Shown piece by piece: positions 1-8,249 of a stretch of DNA of 64,000 nt. Positions within the stretch are counted from its first letter, which is position 1; every line of letters starts with the position of its first letter. A program made the position numbers and the translations under genes. Source of the stretch: Nocardiopsis potens DSM 45234 (GTDB taxonomy: Bacteria > Actinomycetota > Actinomycetes > Streptosporangiales > Streptosporangiaceae); the NCBI RefSeq assembly GCF_000341105.1, contig NZ_ANBB01000004.1:1-64000 (forward strand), read 5' to 3'. Under the pieces are notes generated by a model that was given only the letters and a program-made list of their open reading frames with translations, was not told the DNA's origin and did not search any database.

Positions 1-1291
1 GCTGCGGCGGCGCGCCGCGGACGTCCGGGCCGGGGCCCTGGACGATCTGGAGCGGCTGCTCGTCGCGTTCGAGAAGAACGCCACCGCGGCCGGGGCCCGG
101 GTGCACTGGGCGCGCGACGCGGCGGAGGCCGGCCGGGTGGTGGCGGGGATCCTGGGGGCGGGGCCGGGGGCGGTGGCGCGGTCCTCCTCGGCGACCCTCG
201 GCGAGCTCCGCATCGACGAGGCGCTGCGCGGCGGCGGGGCCGAGGTGCGCGCGGCGGCGGTGGCCGACCTGATCGCGGAGGCGCGGGGCGCCGGGGGCGG
301 TGCGCCGCGCGGCCACGGCCGGGCCCGGGCGCGGGCCGCCCTGGCCGGGGTGCTCCCCGGGGGCCTGGAGGGGCTGCCCGCCGACCCGGGGGCGCTGGTG
401 GGGGCGGCCCGGGACCACCTGCGGGAGGTGCTGCTGTCCGCCCGCGCCTCGCTGACCGGGGCGAACGCGCTGGTGGCCGAGACCGGCAGCGTCGCGGTCC
501 TGGAGAGCGAGGGGAACGTGCGGCTGGGGGCGGCGGCGCCGCGCACCCTGGTGAGCGTGGCCGGGATCGACAAGGCGGTGCCGTCCTGGTCCGATCTGGC
601 GGTGCTGGTCCGGGCCTGGTCGCGCTCGGCGACCGGGGCGCCGATGCCGCCGGTGCTGTCCACCTGGACCGGGGCCGCCCCGGGGGACGGCCCGCAGGAG
701 GTGCACGTGGTCCTGGTCGACGCGGGGCGGACCCGGGCGCTGGCCGACCGCACCGGCCGCCAGGCGCTGCGCTGCATCCGGTGCACCGCCTGCATGGACG
801 TCTGCCCGGTCTACGAGCGCACCGGGGACGCGCCCTACGGGGCGGTGCACACCGGCCCGATCGGGGCGGCGCTCGTCCCGCAGCTGCGCGGGACGCGGTC
901 GGCCAGGGAGGCGTCGCTGCCGTTCGCCTCCACGCTGTGCGGCGCCTGCGGGCAGGTGTGCCCGGTCGGGGTGGACATCCCGGCGGTGCTGCTGGAGCTG
1001 CGCGCCCGGGTGGTGGACGAGCGGCGGGCCGCCCCGGTGCCGCCGCCGGAGAGGGTGGCCGCGCAGAGCGCGGAGTGGGTGATGTCGGACGAGCGCCGGT
1101 ACCGGCGGGCGCAGCGGGCCTGGGAGCGGTGGGCGCGGGTGGCGGCCCGGGGCGGCCGGATCCGCCGGCTGCCGGGCCTGCTGGGCCGCTGGACCGAGGC
1201 GCGCGACCTGCCGGCCCCGCCGCGGCGCTCGTTCCGGGAGTGGTGGGCGGGCGGCGGTTCCTCGGCCGGGCCGGACGGGGAGCGCGGGTGA
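1..1291 (+). CDS. lutB: LutB, iron-sulfur subunit of L-lactate oxidation complex (5' partial)
   Basis: The reading frame is open from base 2, and upstream residues (LEEL-type helix, then NATAAGARVHWARD) match the family, so the true start lies before the window. About 430 residues are visible. The N-terminal half is a LUD-type domain (LTGANALVAETGSVAVLESEG). Two 4Fe-4S motifs follow: CIRCTACMDVCP and CGACGQVCPVGVDIP. In LutABC, LutB passes electrons from lactate oxidation to pyruvate on the cytoplasmic side of the membrane. The neighbouring lutC supports the assignment. The stop overlaps a GTG (GTGA at 1288-1291), part of a duplicated junction described separately. Confidence 0.9.
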   Translation, partial: LRRRAADVRAGALDDLERLLVAFEKNATAAGARVHWARDAAEAGRVVAGILGAGPGAVARSSSATLGELRIDEALRGGGAEVRAAAVADLIAEARGAGGGAPRGHGRARARAALAGVLPGGLEGLPADPGALVGAARDHLREVLLSARASLTGANALVAETGSVAVLESEGNVRLGAAAPRTLVSVAGIDKAVPSWSDLAVLVRAWSRSATGAPMPPVLSTWTGAAPGDGPQEVHVVLVDAGRTRALADRTGRQALRCIRCTACMDVCPVYERTGDAPYGAVHTGPIGAALVPQLRGTRSAREASLPFASTLCGACGQVCPVGVDIPAVLLELRARVVDERRAAPVPPPERVAAQSAEWVMSDERRYRRAQRAWERWARVAARGGRIRRLPGLLGRWTEARDLPAPPRRSFREWWAGGGSSAGPDGERG

Positions 1292-1442
1292 GCGGCGGCG
1301 GTGCGGCGCGGGCCGGGGTCTTCGCGCGGGCGCGGCGGGCGGGCGGCGGTCTTTCGGCCGGTCCGGCCAGGGGGGACGGAGGGCGCGGGTGAGCGGCGGC
1401 GATGCGGCGCGGGAGGAGATCCTCGCGCGGGTGCGGCAGGCG
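1246..1442 (+). repeat. Imperfect tandem duplication of the lutB-lutC junction (offset about 101 bp)
   Basis: The end of lutB plus the start of lutC is present twice. Bases from about 1246 to 1341 resemble those from about 1338 to 1442. Both copies contain a GCGCGGGTGAGCGGCGGCG junction, with GTG at 1288 and at 1389. The first copy makes a 34-codon ORF (1288-1392) whose N-terminus ([10 protein letters not shown]) mimics LutC (VSGGDAAREE). Its stop overlaps the real lutC start in the same GTGA manner. The mini-ORF may couple translation of lutB to lutC or may simply be a scar. Confidence 0.75.
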
Positions 1443-2051
1443 GGGGTGGCGGCCGGCGCGGCGGCCCCGGAGGAGGGGGCGGCGCGCGGGGAGCGCGCGG
1501 AGCCGGGGCGGGGCTCCGGCGGGCGGGCGCCGGAGGAGGTGTTCACCGAGCGGCTGGCCGAGCTGGGGGTCGGGGTGCAGCACGTGACCGGAGCCGAGGA
1601 CCTGCCCCGGATGGTCGCCTCGGCGCTGTGGGCGCGCGGGGCGGCCCGGGTGGCGGTGCCCAAGGGGCTGCCCGCCGCGTGGCTGGCGGAGCTGGACGGG
1701 GTGCGGGTGGTGCGGGACGACCCGCCGCACGCGCCGCTGGCGGTGCGCGAGCTGGAGGGCGCGGACGCGGCGGTCACCCGGTGCGCGCTGGCGGTCGCCG
1801 AGACCGGGACGCTGGTCTTCGACGGCGGGGTGGGGCAGGGGCCCCGGCTGCTGTCCGCGCTGCCCGGCCACCACCTGTGCGTGGTGGAGGCCGGGCAGGT
1901 CGTCTGGGACATGCCGGCGGCGCTGGCCGCGCTCGACCCGCTCCGGCCCACCACCTGGGTCACCGGGACGACCCGGTCGGCCGCGGTGGGCGCGGCGGAG
2001 GTGCGCGGCGTGCACGGCCCGGACCGGATCGACGTGGTGCTGGTGGACTGA
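1389..2051 (+). CDS. lutC: LutC, LUD-domain subunit of lactate utilisation complex
   Basis: This 220-residue protein has the LUD (DUF162) fold expected of LutC. Landmarks are an N-terminal helix (AREEILARVRQAG), VAVPKGLPAAWL in the middle and ALAVAETGTLVFDGGVGQG, followed by LPGHHLCVVEAGQVVWDMP. It works with LutA and LutB in oxidising L-lactate to pyruvate. GTG at 1389 is preferred because it overlaps the stop of the upstream mini-ORF and begins the LutC homology. It converges on the next gene, with only 10 bases between the stops. Confidence 0.9.
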   Translation: MSGGDAAREEILARVRQAGVAAGAAAPEEGAARGERAEPGRGSGGRAPEEVFTERLAELGVGVQHVTGAEDLPRMVASALWARGAARVAVPKGLPAAWLAELDGVRVVRDDPPHAPLAVRELEGADAAVTRCALAVAETGTLVFDGGVGQGPRLLSALPGHHLCVVEAGQVVWDMPAALAALDPLRPTTWVTGTTRSAAVGAAEVRGVHGPDRIDVVLVD

Positions 2052-2061
2052 GCGGCGCGGG

Positions 2062-3495
2062 TCAGGCGCCGCCGCGGGTGCGCCGGGCCGCCGGGCGGTG
2101 CCGGCGGCCGGCGCCGGCCAGTCCGCCGCGCTGGAAGGCGCGGACCAGCTCGCCGCCGAGGTTGACCCCGGCGCCGAGGGCCAGGCCGACGGCGACCGCC
2201 TCGCTGATGGTGAGCAGCCCGTCGGCGGGGTGGCCCATGGTGATCTCCAGCAGGCCCCGGTAGAGGATGCTGCCGGGGAGCAGCGGGGCGATGGCGGGGA
2301 TGACGTAGGGCAGGACGGGGCGGCGGCTGCGGCGGGCCAGCCAGTGGCCGATCATGCCGATGACGACCGCGCCGGCGACCGCGCCGACCACGGCGGGGGC
2401 GTCGAAGGCGGACCGCACGCCCGCGTAGATCAGCCAGATGACCACGCCCATCGCCCCGATGGCGGGCAGCATCCGGGGCGGCACGGTGAGCGAGACCGCG
2501 AACGCCATGGCGATGCCGGCCGCGCCGATGAGCACCCACGGGCCGACGGAGGTCCCGGCGGAGGGGAGGTTCTCCAGGTCCATGTTGACGCCCAGCCGGA
2601 TCGCGGCGTAGGCGACCGCGCCCACCCCGGAGATGATCGCGCCGAGGGTGAAGAAGACCTCCAGCAGCCGGGCCGAGGAGGAGACGTAGCTGCCGCTGAT
2701 GCCGTCCTGGAGGCTGGAGACGAGCGGGCGCCCGGGCAGCAGCGCCATGATGTTGCCGGTGATGATCGCGCCGGCCTGCAGGCCCAGGTCGAGCTGGCTG
2801 CTGGCCCACAGCAGCCCCACGCCGATCACCGAGGCGGTCGCCGAGGCCACCGCCATCTGGTAGAACTCGGCGATCCCCCGGTTGGCCAGGAAGACGGCGG
2901 CGCGGTCGCCGAGCACGGTGGCGGTGAACGCGGCGGCGGCGACGATGAACCCGCCGCCCACCATCAGGCTGGCGCTGGAGGCGATGAGGCCGAACCCGGT
3001 GACGATCATCCAGTTGGGGTAGGGCGAGCGGGAGCGCTTGATGGCCTGGAGGCGGGCGATGGCGCCCTCCAGCTCGGTCAGGCCCAGCGCGGCGTCCTGC
3101 ACCAGCGTGTGCAGTTCGTTGACCCGGTGGTAGTCCAGGGTGCGCCGCCGGACCACGCGCTCCCCGGTGATCGGCGGGCTGTCGCCGCCGGGGTGGGTGG
3201 AGAGGGAGATGACGGTGAAGGTCACCGACACCTCGGTGCGGGGGAGTTCGAAGGCGACGGACAGGCTCAGCATCGCCTCGCTGACGGCCTCGGTGCTCTC
3301 TCCGCTGGCCAGCATCAGTTCGCCGACGCGCAGCACCAGGTCGATGGCGCGCGGGTCGGGCAGGGTCTCGTCGGCGTCGTCGTCGGGGCCGTCGGTGTGC
3401 GGGTCGGTCTCCCGGGAGGAGCGCCAGTCGCGGAGCCGGCTGAGCAGGTTGTCCTCGTCGGAGGGCTCCGGCCGCTGCGGCGGGTTCTCGGCCAT
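2062..3495 (-). CDS. Threonine/serine exporter, ThrE family (DUF1212-DUF3815 fusion)
   Basis: This 477-residue membrane protein has a soluble N-terminal part (about 1-165) with LVLRVGELMLASGESTEAV, typical of the DUF1212/ThrE hydrolase-like domain. About ten hydrophobic segments follow (residues 165-460), including GRPLVSSLQDGISGSYVSS and LPGSILYRGLLEI near the C-terminus. The family exports threonine and serine; ThrE of Corynebacterium is the model. Both halves are fused in one chain, as usual in actinobacteria. The ATG at 3495 begins MAENPPQRPEPSDEDN. The substrate is inferred from family only. Confidence 0.87.
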   Translation of the reverse strand: MAENPPQRPEPSDEDNLLSRLRDWRSSRETDPHTDGPDDDADETLPDPRAIDLVLRVGELMLASGESTEAVSEAMLSLSVAFELPRTEVSVTFTVISLSTHPGGDSPPITGERVVRRRTLDYHRVNELHTLVQDAALGLTELEGAIARLQAIKRSRSPYPNWMIVTGFGLIASSASLMVGGGFIVAAAAFTATVLGDRAAVFLANRGIAEFYQMAVASATASVIGVGLLWASSQLDLGLQAGAIITGNIMALLPGRPLVSSLQDGISGSYVSSSARLLEVFFTLGAIISGVGAVAYAAIRLGVNMDLENLPSAGTSVGPWVLIGAAGIAMAFAVSLTVPPRMLPAIGAMGVVIWLIYAGVRSAFDAPAVVGAVAGAVVIGMIGHWLARRSRRPVLPYVIPAIAPLLPGSILYRGLLEITMGHPADGLLTISEAVAVGLALGAGVNLGGELVRAFQRGGLAGAGRRHRPAARRTRGGA

Positions 3496-3722
3496 GGGCG
3501 GTTCTCGCTACTTCGCGATCGTGGGTGCGGCGGTCGGGTCGGCCGGGCGGCGGTTCGCGCCGCTCCGGCCAGGGGTGGGACGCCGCGTCCGGGCGGCCGG
3601 TTGGCGCCCGGTCGGCGGACCGGCCGGTGAGGTCGGTCACGGGTCCCATCGTCCCAGCCGGCGGGCGGGAACGGTGCGATCCGGGGCGGTCCGCGGCGGG
3701 TCGGCCCGTCCCCGGGGGCGGG

Positions 3723-4403
3723 TCAGTCCGCTCCGCCGGGGCGGACGATCCCGGTCTCGTAGGCGTGCACCACCGCCTGGACGCGGTCGCGCAGGCCGAG
3801 CTTGGTCAGCACGTTGCCGACGTGCGTCTTGACGGTGGTCTCGCTGACCACGAGGCGCTCGGCGATCTCGGAGTTGGACATGCCCCGGGCGAGCAGCCGG
3901 AGCACCTCCCGCTCCCGATCGGTGAGCCGGTCCAGCCCGGGGGAGGCGGTCTCGCGGGTGCTGGGCAGCCGGTCGGCGAACCGGTCGAGGAGCCGGCGGG
4001 TGACGGTGGGGGCGACGATGGCGGCGCCGTCGGCGACCACCCGGATGGCGCCGGCGAGCTCGTCCGGCGGGACGTCCTTGAGCAGGAAGCCGCTGGCGCC
4101 CGCGCGCAGCGCCTCGACGACGTACTCGTCCAGGTCGAAGGTGGTCAGCACGAGCACCCGCATGGAGTGGCCGGCCCCCCGGGCCCAGGAGAGGATCTCC
4201 CGGGTCGCCTCGATGCCGTCCTTGCCGGGCATCCGGATGTCCATCAGGACCACGTCGGGCAGGAGGCGCTTGGCCGAGGAGACGGCGCCGTGGCCGTCGG
4301 AGGCCTCGCCGACGATGGAGATCTCCTCCTCGGCCTCGAGGATGAGGCGGAAGCCGGTGCGCAGCAGCGGCTGGTCGTCGACGAGCAGAACACGGATGGG
4401 CAT
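3723..4403 (-). CDS. NarL/FixJ-type response regulator
   Basis: The 226-residue protein has a receiver domain (1-120) with DD near residue 9, the phospho-acceptor aspartate in DVVLMDIRMPG and the conserved lysine in LLKDVPPDELA. A LuxR-type helix-turn-helix ends the chain (LTDREREVLRLLARGMSNSEIA). It lies downstream of, and in the same direction as, the kinase at 4591-5919 and is its obvious partner. A strong hairpin separates the two genes. Target genes are not evident. Confidence 0.93.
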   Translation of the reverse strand: MPIRVLLVDDQPLLRTGFRLILEAEEEISIVGEASDGHGAVSSAKRLLPDVVLMDIRMPGKDGIEATREILSWARGAGHSMRVLVLTTFDLDEYVVEALRAGASGFLLKDVPPDELAGAIRVVADGAAIVAPTVTRRLLDRFADRLPSTRETASPGLDRLTDREREVLRLLARGMSNSEIAERLVVSETTVKTHVGNVLTKLGLRDRVQAVVHAYETGIVRPGGAD

Positions 4404-4494
4404 GGGAGGGATTCTTCCCGATCCGCGCCCCCGGCCGCACCTCCGCCCCGGCGGCCGGGGCGGGGAGCGCCGCGGCCGGTTCCCGCCCCGGGGC

Positions 4495-4556
4495 GGTGGT
4501 CTCGGCGCCGCCGCCGTCCCGAAGCCGGTCGGGACGGCGGCGGCGCCGAGACCACC
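4495..4556. terminator. Perfect 26-bp inverted repeat between kinase and regulator genes
   Basis: Arms at 4495-4520 and 4531-4556 are exact reverse complements, with a 10-nt loop whose ends add two more pairs. There is no T-tract. It sits between the stop of the sensor kinase (4591) and the start of the regulator (4403), so it may attenuate regulator transcription or protect the upstream mRNA end. Confidence 0.7.
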
Positions 4557-4590
4557 GGGAAGGGCCGGCCGGCGCCGGCCGGCGCCGGGG

Positions 4591-5919
4591 TCAGCAGCGG
4601 TCGTGCAGCGGGATGCGGGCGCTGACCCGGAAGCCGCCGCCCGGCAGCGGGCCGGTGTCCAGGTCCCCGCCGAACATGGCGGTCCGCTCGCGCATGCCGA
4701 GGATGCCGTGGCCGGGTTCGTCGGCGTCCCCGGCCCGCCGGTCGGGGGCGGGGCGGCGGCCGGCGCCGTCGTCGGTGACCTCCACCGCGATCTCGCCGGG
4801 GCGGTAGTCCAGCCCGACCCGGGCGCGGGCGCCCGGTCCGGCGTGCTTGAGCACGTTGGTCAGCGACTCCTGGACCACCCGGTAGACGGTCAGGCCCTGC
4901 ACCGGGGGGAGGTCGCGGGCGGCGCCGGAGACGCGGAGCTCGGCGTCCACCCCGGCGTCGCGCAGGTGGCCCAGGAGCGCGTCGATGTCGGCGACGCCGG
5001 GCTGGGGGCTGCGCGCGGCGCCGTCGTCGCGGTCCGGCTCCGACATGCGCAGCACGCCCACGATCCGGCGCATCTCGGCGAGGGTCTCCCGCCCGGTCCG
5101 CTCGATCTCGGCCAGCGCCTGCTCGGCCCGCTCCGGGGAGCGGCCGATGACCCGGCGGCCCGCGGTGGCCTGCACTGTCATCACGCTGACGTGGTGGGCG
5201 ACCACGTCGTGCAGCTCGCGGGCGATGCGGGAGCGCTCCTCGGCGAGCACGGCGCGGGCGTGGGCGTCCCGGGCGCGCTCGACCCGGCGGGCGTGCTCGC
5301 GGACCTCGGCGGTGTCGAAGGCGCGCAGCCGCACCAGGCGCCCCAGCCACCAGACGAAGGCCATGGAGCCCAGCGCGAAGGCGTACGGCGCCCACCAGGG
5401 CCGGGCCGGGTCGGGCGGCGCCGAGGCGGTGTGCAGCGCGGCGGCGTCGACGGCCCCGGCCAGTGCGATGGAGGCCAGGGCGCGGGCCAGCGGCAGGTAG
5501 CGCCCGATGGAGTAGGAGGCGATCACGATGCCGGTGGAGGCGGCGCCCCAGGCGAAGGCGCCGGCCTGCCCGGCCGCGGTGCCGCCCGCGATGAGCAGGA
5601 GGAGGACGGTGAGGGGGTGGCTGCGGCGCAGCGGCAGGAGCAGCGCCAGTGCGGCGCCGGCGGCGTGCCCGGCCGCGTCGCGGGGCCAGGCGGAGGCCCA
5701 TTCGGGGGTGCCGGCGGCGGTCAGCAGGACGACGGAGTTCAGCGCGGCCGGCCCCAGCACGACGAGGGCGTCGGTGATCCGGTCGCGGCGGCGCTCGGGG
5801 AGGCGCGGCCGGGCCGCGGGCAGCAGGGCGGCCAGGCTCCGGACCGCGGTCCGGGCGCGGGCCCGGGGCCGCCGCCGTCGCCCGGGTTCAGGAGGCGTCG
5901 TCGAGGCGGTTTCGGTCAC
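4591..5919 (-). CDS. Sensor histidine kinase, HisKA_3 family
   Basis: The protein has 442 residues with a membrane part of several hydrophobic helices (about 48-195). A HisKA_3 dimerisation helix carries ERSRIARELHDVVAHHVSV, with the phospho-acceptor His near residue 237. A HATPase_c domain follows (VVQESLTNVLKHAG N-box; DDGAGRRP and GHGILGMRERTAMFGG). It pairs with the response regulator directly downstream. The GTG at 5919 is preceded by a TAGTTT box six bases upstream, so the mRNA may be leaderless. The signal sensed is unknown. Confidence 0.93.
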   Translation of the reverse strand: MTETASTTPPEPGRRRRPRARARTAVRSLAALLPAARPRLPERRRDRITDALVVLGPAALNSVVLLTAAGTPEWASAWPRDAAGHAAGAALALLLPLRRSHPLTVLLLLIAGGTAAGQAGAFAWGAASTGIVIASYSIGRYLPLARALASIALAGAVDAAALHTASAPPDPARPWWAPYAFALGSMAFVWWLGRLVRLRAFDTAEVREHARRVERARDAHARAVLAEERSRIARELHDVVAHHVSVMTVQATAGRRVIGRSPERAEQALAEIERTGRETLAEMRRIVGVLRMSEPDRDDGAARSPQPGVADIDALLGHLRDAGVDAELRVSGAARDLPPVQGLTVYRVVQESLTNVLKHAGPGARARVGLDYRPGEIAVEVTDDGAGRRPAPDRRAGDADEPGHGILGMRERTAMFGGDLDTGPLPGGGFRVSARIPLHDRC

Positions 5920-5925
5920 CTGTCC

Positions 5926-5931
5926 AAACTA
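5926..5931 (-). promoter_or_regulatory. -10 box of a likely leaderless promoter (sensor kinase)
   Basis: On the minus strand the sequence reads TAGTTT, then six bases, then GTG at 5919. This spacing puts the transcription start on or next to the start codon. I see no ribosome binding site. Confidence 0.5.
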
Positions 5932-6142
5932 GGCCGGGCCGCTTCCCGGGGTGACCTTCCCGGGGCGGATCCGCTCTCCTCCCTCCGGACGAGCGGGACC
6001 GGTCGGGGCGCGGTCCCGGCCGGGACCGCTCGCCCGGGGCGGCGCCCCGGCGCCGGGCGGCCGTCGCGGCCGCCTTGGCCGCCCCGGCCGCTCCGCCGGG
6101 GGACCGCCGCACCCCGGCGGCCTGCGCGGGCGGCGTCCCGGG

Positions 6143-6976
6143 TCAGCGGCGGCGGGCGGCCTCCGGGAGGGGCGGCGGGGTGCCGCCGAACTCGGGGCAG
6201 ATGGCCTGGTGGTCGCACCAGCCGCAGAGCGGGGTGCGGCGCGGCCGCCATTCGCCGCTGCGCGCGGTCGCCTCGATGTCGTGCCAGATGGCGAGGATCT
6301 CCGCCTCCGCGGCGCGCAGCTCCTGCTCGGTGGGGTCGTACCAGCGGGTCACGCCGTCGGCCAGGTACATCAGCTGCAGCCGGGTCGGCACCTCGCCCAG
6401 CTCGCGCCAGAGCATCACGCCGTAGAAGAAGATCTGGAACTTGGCCTTGTCCTCGTAGCGCGGCTTGGGCGACTTGCCGGTCTTGTAGTCGACCACGCGG
6501 ATCTGCCCGGCGGGGGCGACGTCGAGCCGGTCGACGTAGCCGCGCAGCCGCAGCCCGGACTCCAGGGTGACGTCCAGCCGCAGCTCCCGGTCGCGCGGTT
6601 CCAGGTTCTCCGGGCGCTCCATGTCGAAGTAGCGCTCCACCAGGGAGCGGGCCGATTCCAGCCAGGCGTCCAGGTCCTCGGCGCCCTCGCCGGTGAACAG
6701 CTGCTCGCTCTCCGGGCGGGAGGTGCGCAGCCGCTCCCACTGCGGGTCGACCAGCGACCGGGCGGTGCGCGGGGTGCGCGCCTCGGCCGGCAGCTCGAAC
6801 AGCCGCTCCAGCACGGCGTGCACCAGGGTGCCGCGGAGCGCGGCCGAGCTGGGCTTCTCCGGGATGCGGTCGATCACGCGGAACCGGTACAGCAGCGGGC
6901 ACTGCAGGAAGTCGGCGGCGCGGGAGGGGGACAGGGCCGGTAGGAGTGCCGGAAGGGCCGGGCGGGCGGTGTCCAT
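6143..6976 (-). CDS. RecB-family PD-(D/E)XK nuclease with Fe-S motif
   Basis: The 277-residue protein starts at ATG 6976 (MDTARPALPALLPALSPSRA); an open frame further upstream overlaps the divergent gene and is rejected. Nuclease motifs are ALRGTLVHAVLERLF, IRVVDYKTGKSPK (catalytic D and K) and LQLMYLA. A cysteine in FLQCPLLYRF plus CGWCDHQAICPEF gives the four-cysteine pattern of Fe-S nucleases of the AddB/Cas4 type. It resembles the exonuclease gene beside trmI in mycobacteria, so a repair role is likely. A TATCGT box lies six bases before the ATG. Confidence 0.85.
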   Translation of the reverse strand: MDTARPALPALLPALSPSRAADFLQCPLLYRFRVIDRIPEKPSSAALRGTLVHAVLERLFELPAEARTPRTARSLVDPQWERLRTSRPESEQLFTGEGAEDLDAWLESARSLVERYFDMERPENLEPRDRELRLDVTLESGLRLRGYVDRLDVAPAGQIRVVDYKTGKSPKPRYEDKAKFQIFFYGVMLWRELGEVPTRLQLMYLADGVTRWYDPTEQELRAAEAEILAIWHDIEATARSGEWRPRRTPLCGWCDHQAICPEFGGTPPPLPEAARRR

Positions 6977-6982
6977 GTTCCA

Positions 6983-6988
6983 ACGATA
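6983..6988 (-). promoter_or_regulatory. -10 box of a likely leaderless promoter (RecB nuclease)
   Basis: TATCGT on the minus strand is followed by six bases and the ATG at 6976. It shares a 64-bp spacer with the divergent site-2 protease promoter. Confidence 0.5.
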
Positions 6989-7028
6989 GGCCCGCGCCCG
7001 CCGAGGTTCCGCCCTTCCCGGGACCGCG

Positions 7029-7034
7029 TAGCCT
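7029..7034 (+). promoter_or_regulatory. -10 box of a likely leaderless promoter (site-2 protease)
   Basis: TAGCCT is followed by six bases and the GTG at 7041, without a ribosome binding site. It lies back to back with the RecB nuclease promoter. Confidence 0.5.
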
Positions 7035-7040
7035 GGCAGT

Positions 7041-8201
7041 GTGACGACGGACGACGGCAGCGCCTCCCGGGAGCCGGCGGCGCGCGACAGCGGCGGCCGG
7101 AGGTCGGGCTGGGTCATGGCCCGCCCCTACGGGATCCCCATCTACGTGACCCCCTCGTGGCTGGTCATCGCCGCCATCATCACCATCCTGTACGAGCCCG
7201 TGGTGGAGTCGCTGCTGGCGCTGGGGCCGGCCTCCTACCTGGTCGCGTTCGTGTTCGCGGTGCTGCTGTACGCCTCGGTGCTGGTGCACGAGCTGGCGCA
7301 CGCGGTGGTGGCCCGCAGGTTCGGCATCCCGGTGGAGCGGATCACGCTGTTCATGCTCGGCGGGGTCACCGAGATGCGGGGCGAGGCGCGCACCCCGGGC
7401 CGGGAGTTCCTGATCGCCTTCGCCGGGCCGCTGCTCTCCCTGGTGCTGGCGGCGATCGGGTGGGCGGCCCAGTGGTTCGTCCCGCCGGACACGGTGCCCG
7501 GAGTGCTGCTGTGGCAGCTGTTCGTGGCCAACCTGCTGGTGGGCGTCTTCAACCTGATGCCGGGGCTGCCGCTGGACGGCGGCAAGGTGGTGCGCTCGGC
7601 CGTGTGGGCGCTGACCCGCAGGCCGAACGCGGGCACCGTGGTGGCCGCCTGGGGCGGCCGGGTGCTGGCGGTGTTCGTCATCGGGATGCCGTTCCTGCTC
7701 TACCTGCCCTCCGGCCGGATGCCGAGCGTCTTCATGGTGCTGCTGGGGGTGCTGCTCGGCGGTTTCATGTGGATGGGGGCCGGGTCCGCGCTGCGCGGCG
7801 CCCGGTTCCGGGAGCGCGTCCCCCGGCTGCGGGTGCGGCTGCTGGCCCGGCGCGCCGTCGCGGTGCCCTCCGGGACGCCGCTGGCCGAGGCGGACCGCCG
7901 GATGGCCGAGGCCGACGCCGGCGCGGTCCTGGTGACCGACTCCTCCGGCGCCCCGGTCTCGATCGTCTCGGCCGACGCCGCGGGCGCCGTGCCGGAGGGG
8001 CGCCGGCCGTGGATCTCGGTGGACCACGTCTCCCGGGCGGTGACCGGCGGCGCCGTCATCCCCGCCGGCCTGGAGGGCGAGCGGCTGCTCGCCGCGATGC
8101 GCGCCCACCCGGCCGCCGAGTACCTGGTGGTCCGGGAGGACGGCGGCGTCTTCGGGGTGCTGCGCACCAAGGACGTCGACGACGCCTTCGCCGGGATCTG
8201 A
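7041..8201 (+). CDS. M50 site-2 protease with C-terminal CBS-like region
   Basis: This 386-residue zinc metalloprotease cleaves within membranes. The HELAHAV motif (HExxH, residues 83-87) lies in one helix and NLMPGLPLDGGKVV (third zinc ligand, Asp about 180) in another, as expected for M50B. About six transmembrane segments span residues 38-255. The remainder (about 265-386) looks like a CBS pair (AVPSGTPLAEADRRMAEADA; YLVVREDGGVFGVLRTKDV), probably a ligand-sensing module. The divergent neighbour is the RecB nuclease. The substrate is unknown. Confidence 0.92.
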   Translation: MTTDDGSASREPAARDSGGRRSGWVMARPYGIPIYVTPSWLVIAAIITILYEPVVESLLALGPASYLVAFVFAVLLYASVLVHELAHAVVARRFGIPVERITLFMLGGVTEMRGEARTPGREFLIAFAGPLLSLVLAAIGWAAQWFVPPDTVPGVLLWQLFVANLLVGVFNLMPGLPLDGGKVVRSAVWALTRRPNAGTVVAAWGGRVLAVFVIGMPFLLYLPSGRMPSVFMVLLGVLLGGFMWMGAGSALRGARFRERVPRLRVRLLARRAVAVPSGTPLAEADRRMAEADAGAVLVTDSSGAPVSIVSADAAGAVPEGRRPWISVDHVSRAVTGGAVIPAGLEGERLLAAMRAHPAAEYLVVREDGGVFGVLRTKDVDDAFAGI

Positions 8202-8249
8202 CCGGGCCCCGCCCGAGCCCCCTTCCCCCTTCCCCACTTCCCGGGAGGC

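Noticed and set aside
1301-2263. Long + strand ORF over lutC and many similar long shadow ORFs on both strands
   Set aside because: The products are Arg/Gly/Ala-rich with no family features; at this GC content stops are rare in non-coding frames.
7041-7117. Longer RecB nuclease starting at 7117
   Set aside because: It would overlap the divergent protease gene, and the family match begins after Met at 6976.
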